Below are positions 42,916 to 42,916 of a DNA stretch of 42,916 bases, in pieces (within the stretch, counting starts at the first letter, position 1; each line of letters starts with the position of its first letter). The DNA is from Gammaproteobacteria bacterium (GTDB lineage: Bacteria > Pseudomonadota > Gammaproteobacteria > Xanthomonadales > SZUA-36), in assembly GCA_030428105.1 (NCBI GenBank), contig JAUIBE010000021.1:1-42916 (forward strand), written 5' to 3'. The notes beneath the pieces were generated by a model that saw only the letters and a list, made by a program, of their open reading frames with translations, made no database searches and was not told where the DNA came from. The position numbers and the translations under genes were made by a program.

Positions 42916-42916
42916 A

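Noticed and set aside
1-42916. CRISPR array, prophage, restriction-modification or toxin-antitoxin system
   Set aside because: No regular short direct repeats with spacers, no integrase or capsid genes, and no paired small toxin/antitoxin genes were seen.

Overview
The window is high-GC chromosomal DNA of a gammaproteobacterium. Evidence: an FdxA/BamC/DapA neighbourhood, the leuS-lptE-holA-nadD-rsfS-rlmH block, a TusBCDE sulfur relay, EpmA, and a TtpC-type second TonB system. The NAD-type isocitrate dehydrogenase and the secreted 'FTYD..GEPTWLI' repeat protein at the left edge suggest a lineage near Xanthomonadales/Chromatiales (Wenzhouxiangella- or Woeseia-like). That placement is an inference. 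No phage, plasmid, CRISPR or transposase gene is visible; almost everything is core chromosome.

Layout. 1-8.7 kb (minus strand): a secreted-protein fragment, then a TonB energy-transduction operon transcribed leftward (DUF3450 coiled-coil, ExbB-like TtpC, ExbB, ExbD, TonB, TPR protein, large TonB-dependent receptor). 9.0-11.0 kb: CpxR/CpxA-like two-component pair. 11.6-17.2 kb (minus): phoB-phoR-pstS-like-ppx-epmA with a Pho box in front of phoB. 17.3-18.7 kb: BepA-like M48 metalloprotease. 18.9-20.3 kb: tusD-tusC-tusB-tusE for tRNA 2-thiouridine. 20.4-24.7 kb: isocitrate dehydrogenase, thiD, an outer-membrane beta-barrel of unknown role, and a PerM/AI-2E-type membrane protein. 25.4-29.3 kb: PhoH/PIN ATPase, Bcp peroxiredoxin, dapA-bamC, fdxA, then tRNA-Glu(CTC). 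29.7-33.2 kb: pcnB-folK-panB-panC. 33.2-33.3 kb: a candidate small RNA with its own promoter and terminator, followed by pgi. 35.6-42.9 kb: a HerA-like ATPase (YjgR), then leuS-lptE-holA-nadD-rsfS-rlmH.

The most unusual structure is a repeated intergenic element present three times (11070-11592, 24801-25324 and, inverted and shortened, 35211-35560). Each copy lies between the 3' ends of two convergent genes. The full copies are 523 and 524 bp and are bounded by about 52-bp inverted repeats that are themselves hairpins. All three contain a core of exactly 246 bp. Several stems differ between copies by compensatory base changes and three G-U wobbles, which points to selection on RNA (or single-strand) folding. 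Two hairpins in the core present ANGGAN hexaloops, the geometry preferred by CsrA/RsmA proteins. I know no family name for it.

Other points of interest: pcnB has no AUG/GUG/UUG start that includes its conserved N-terminus (an AUC is proposed); phoB has a Pho box and -10 so close to the gene that the mRNA is either leaderless or starts at a UUG; and epmA overlaps ppx inside the phosphate operon.
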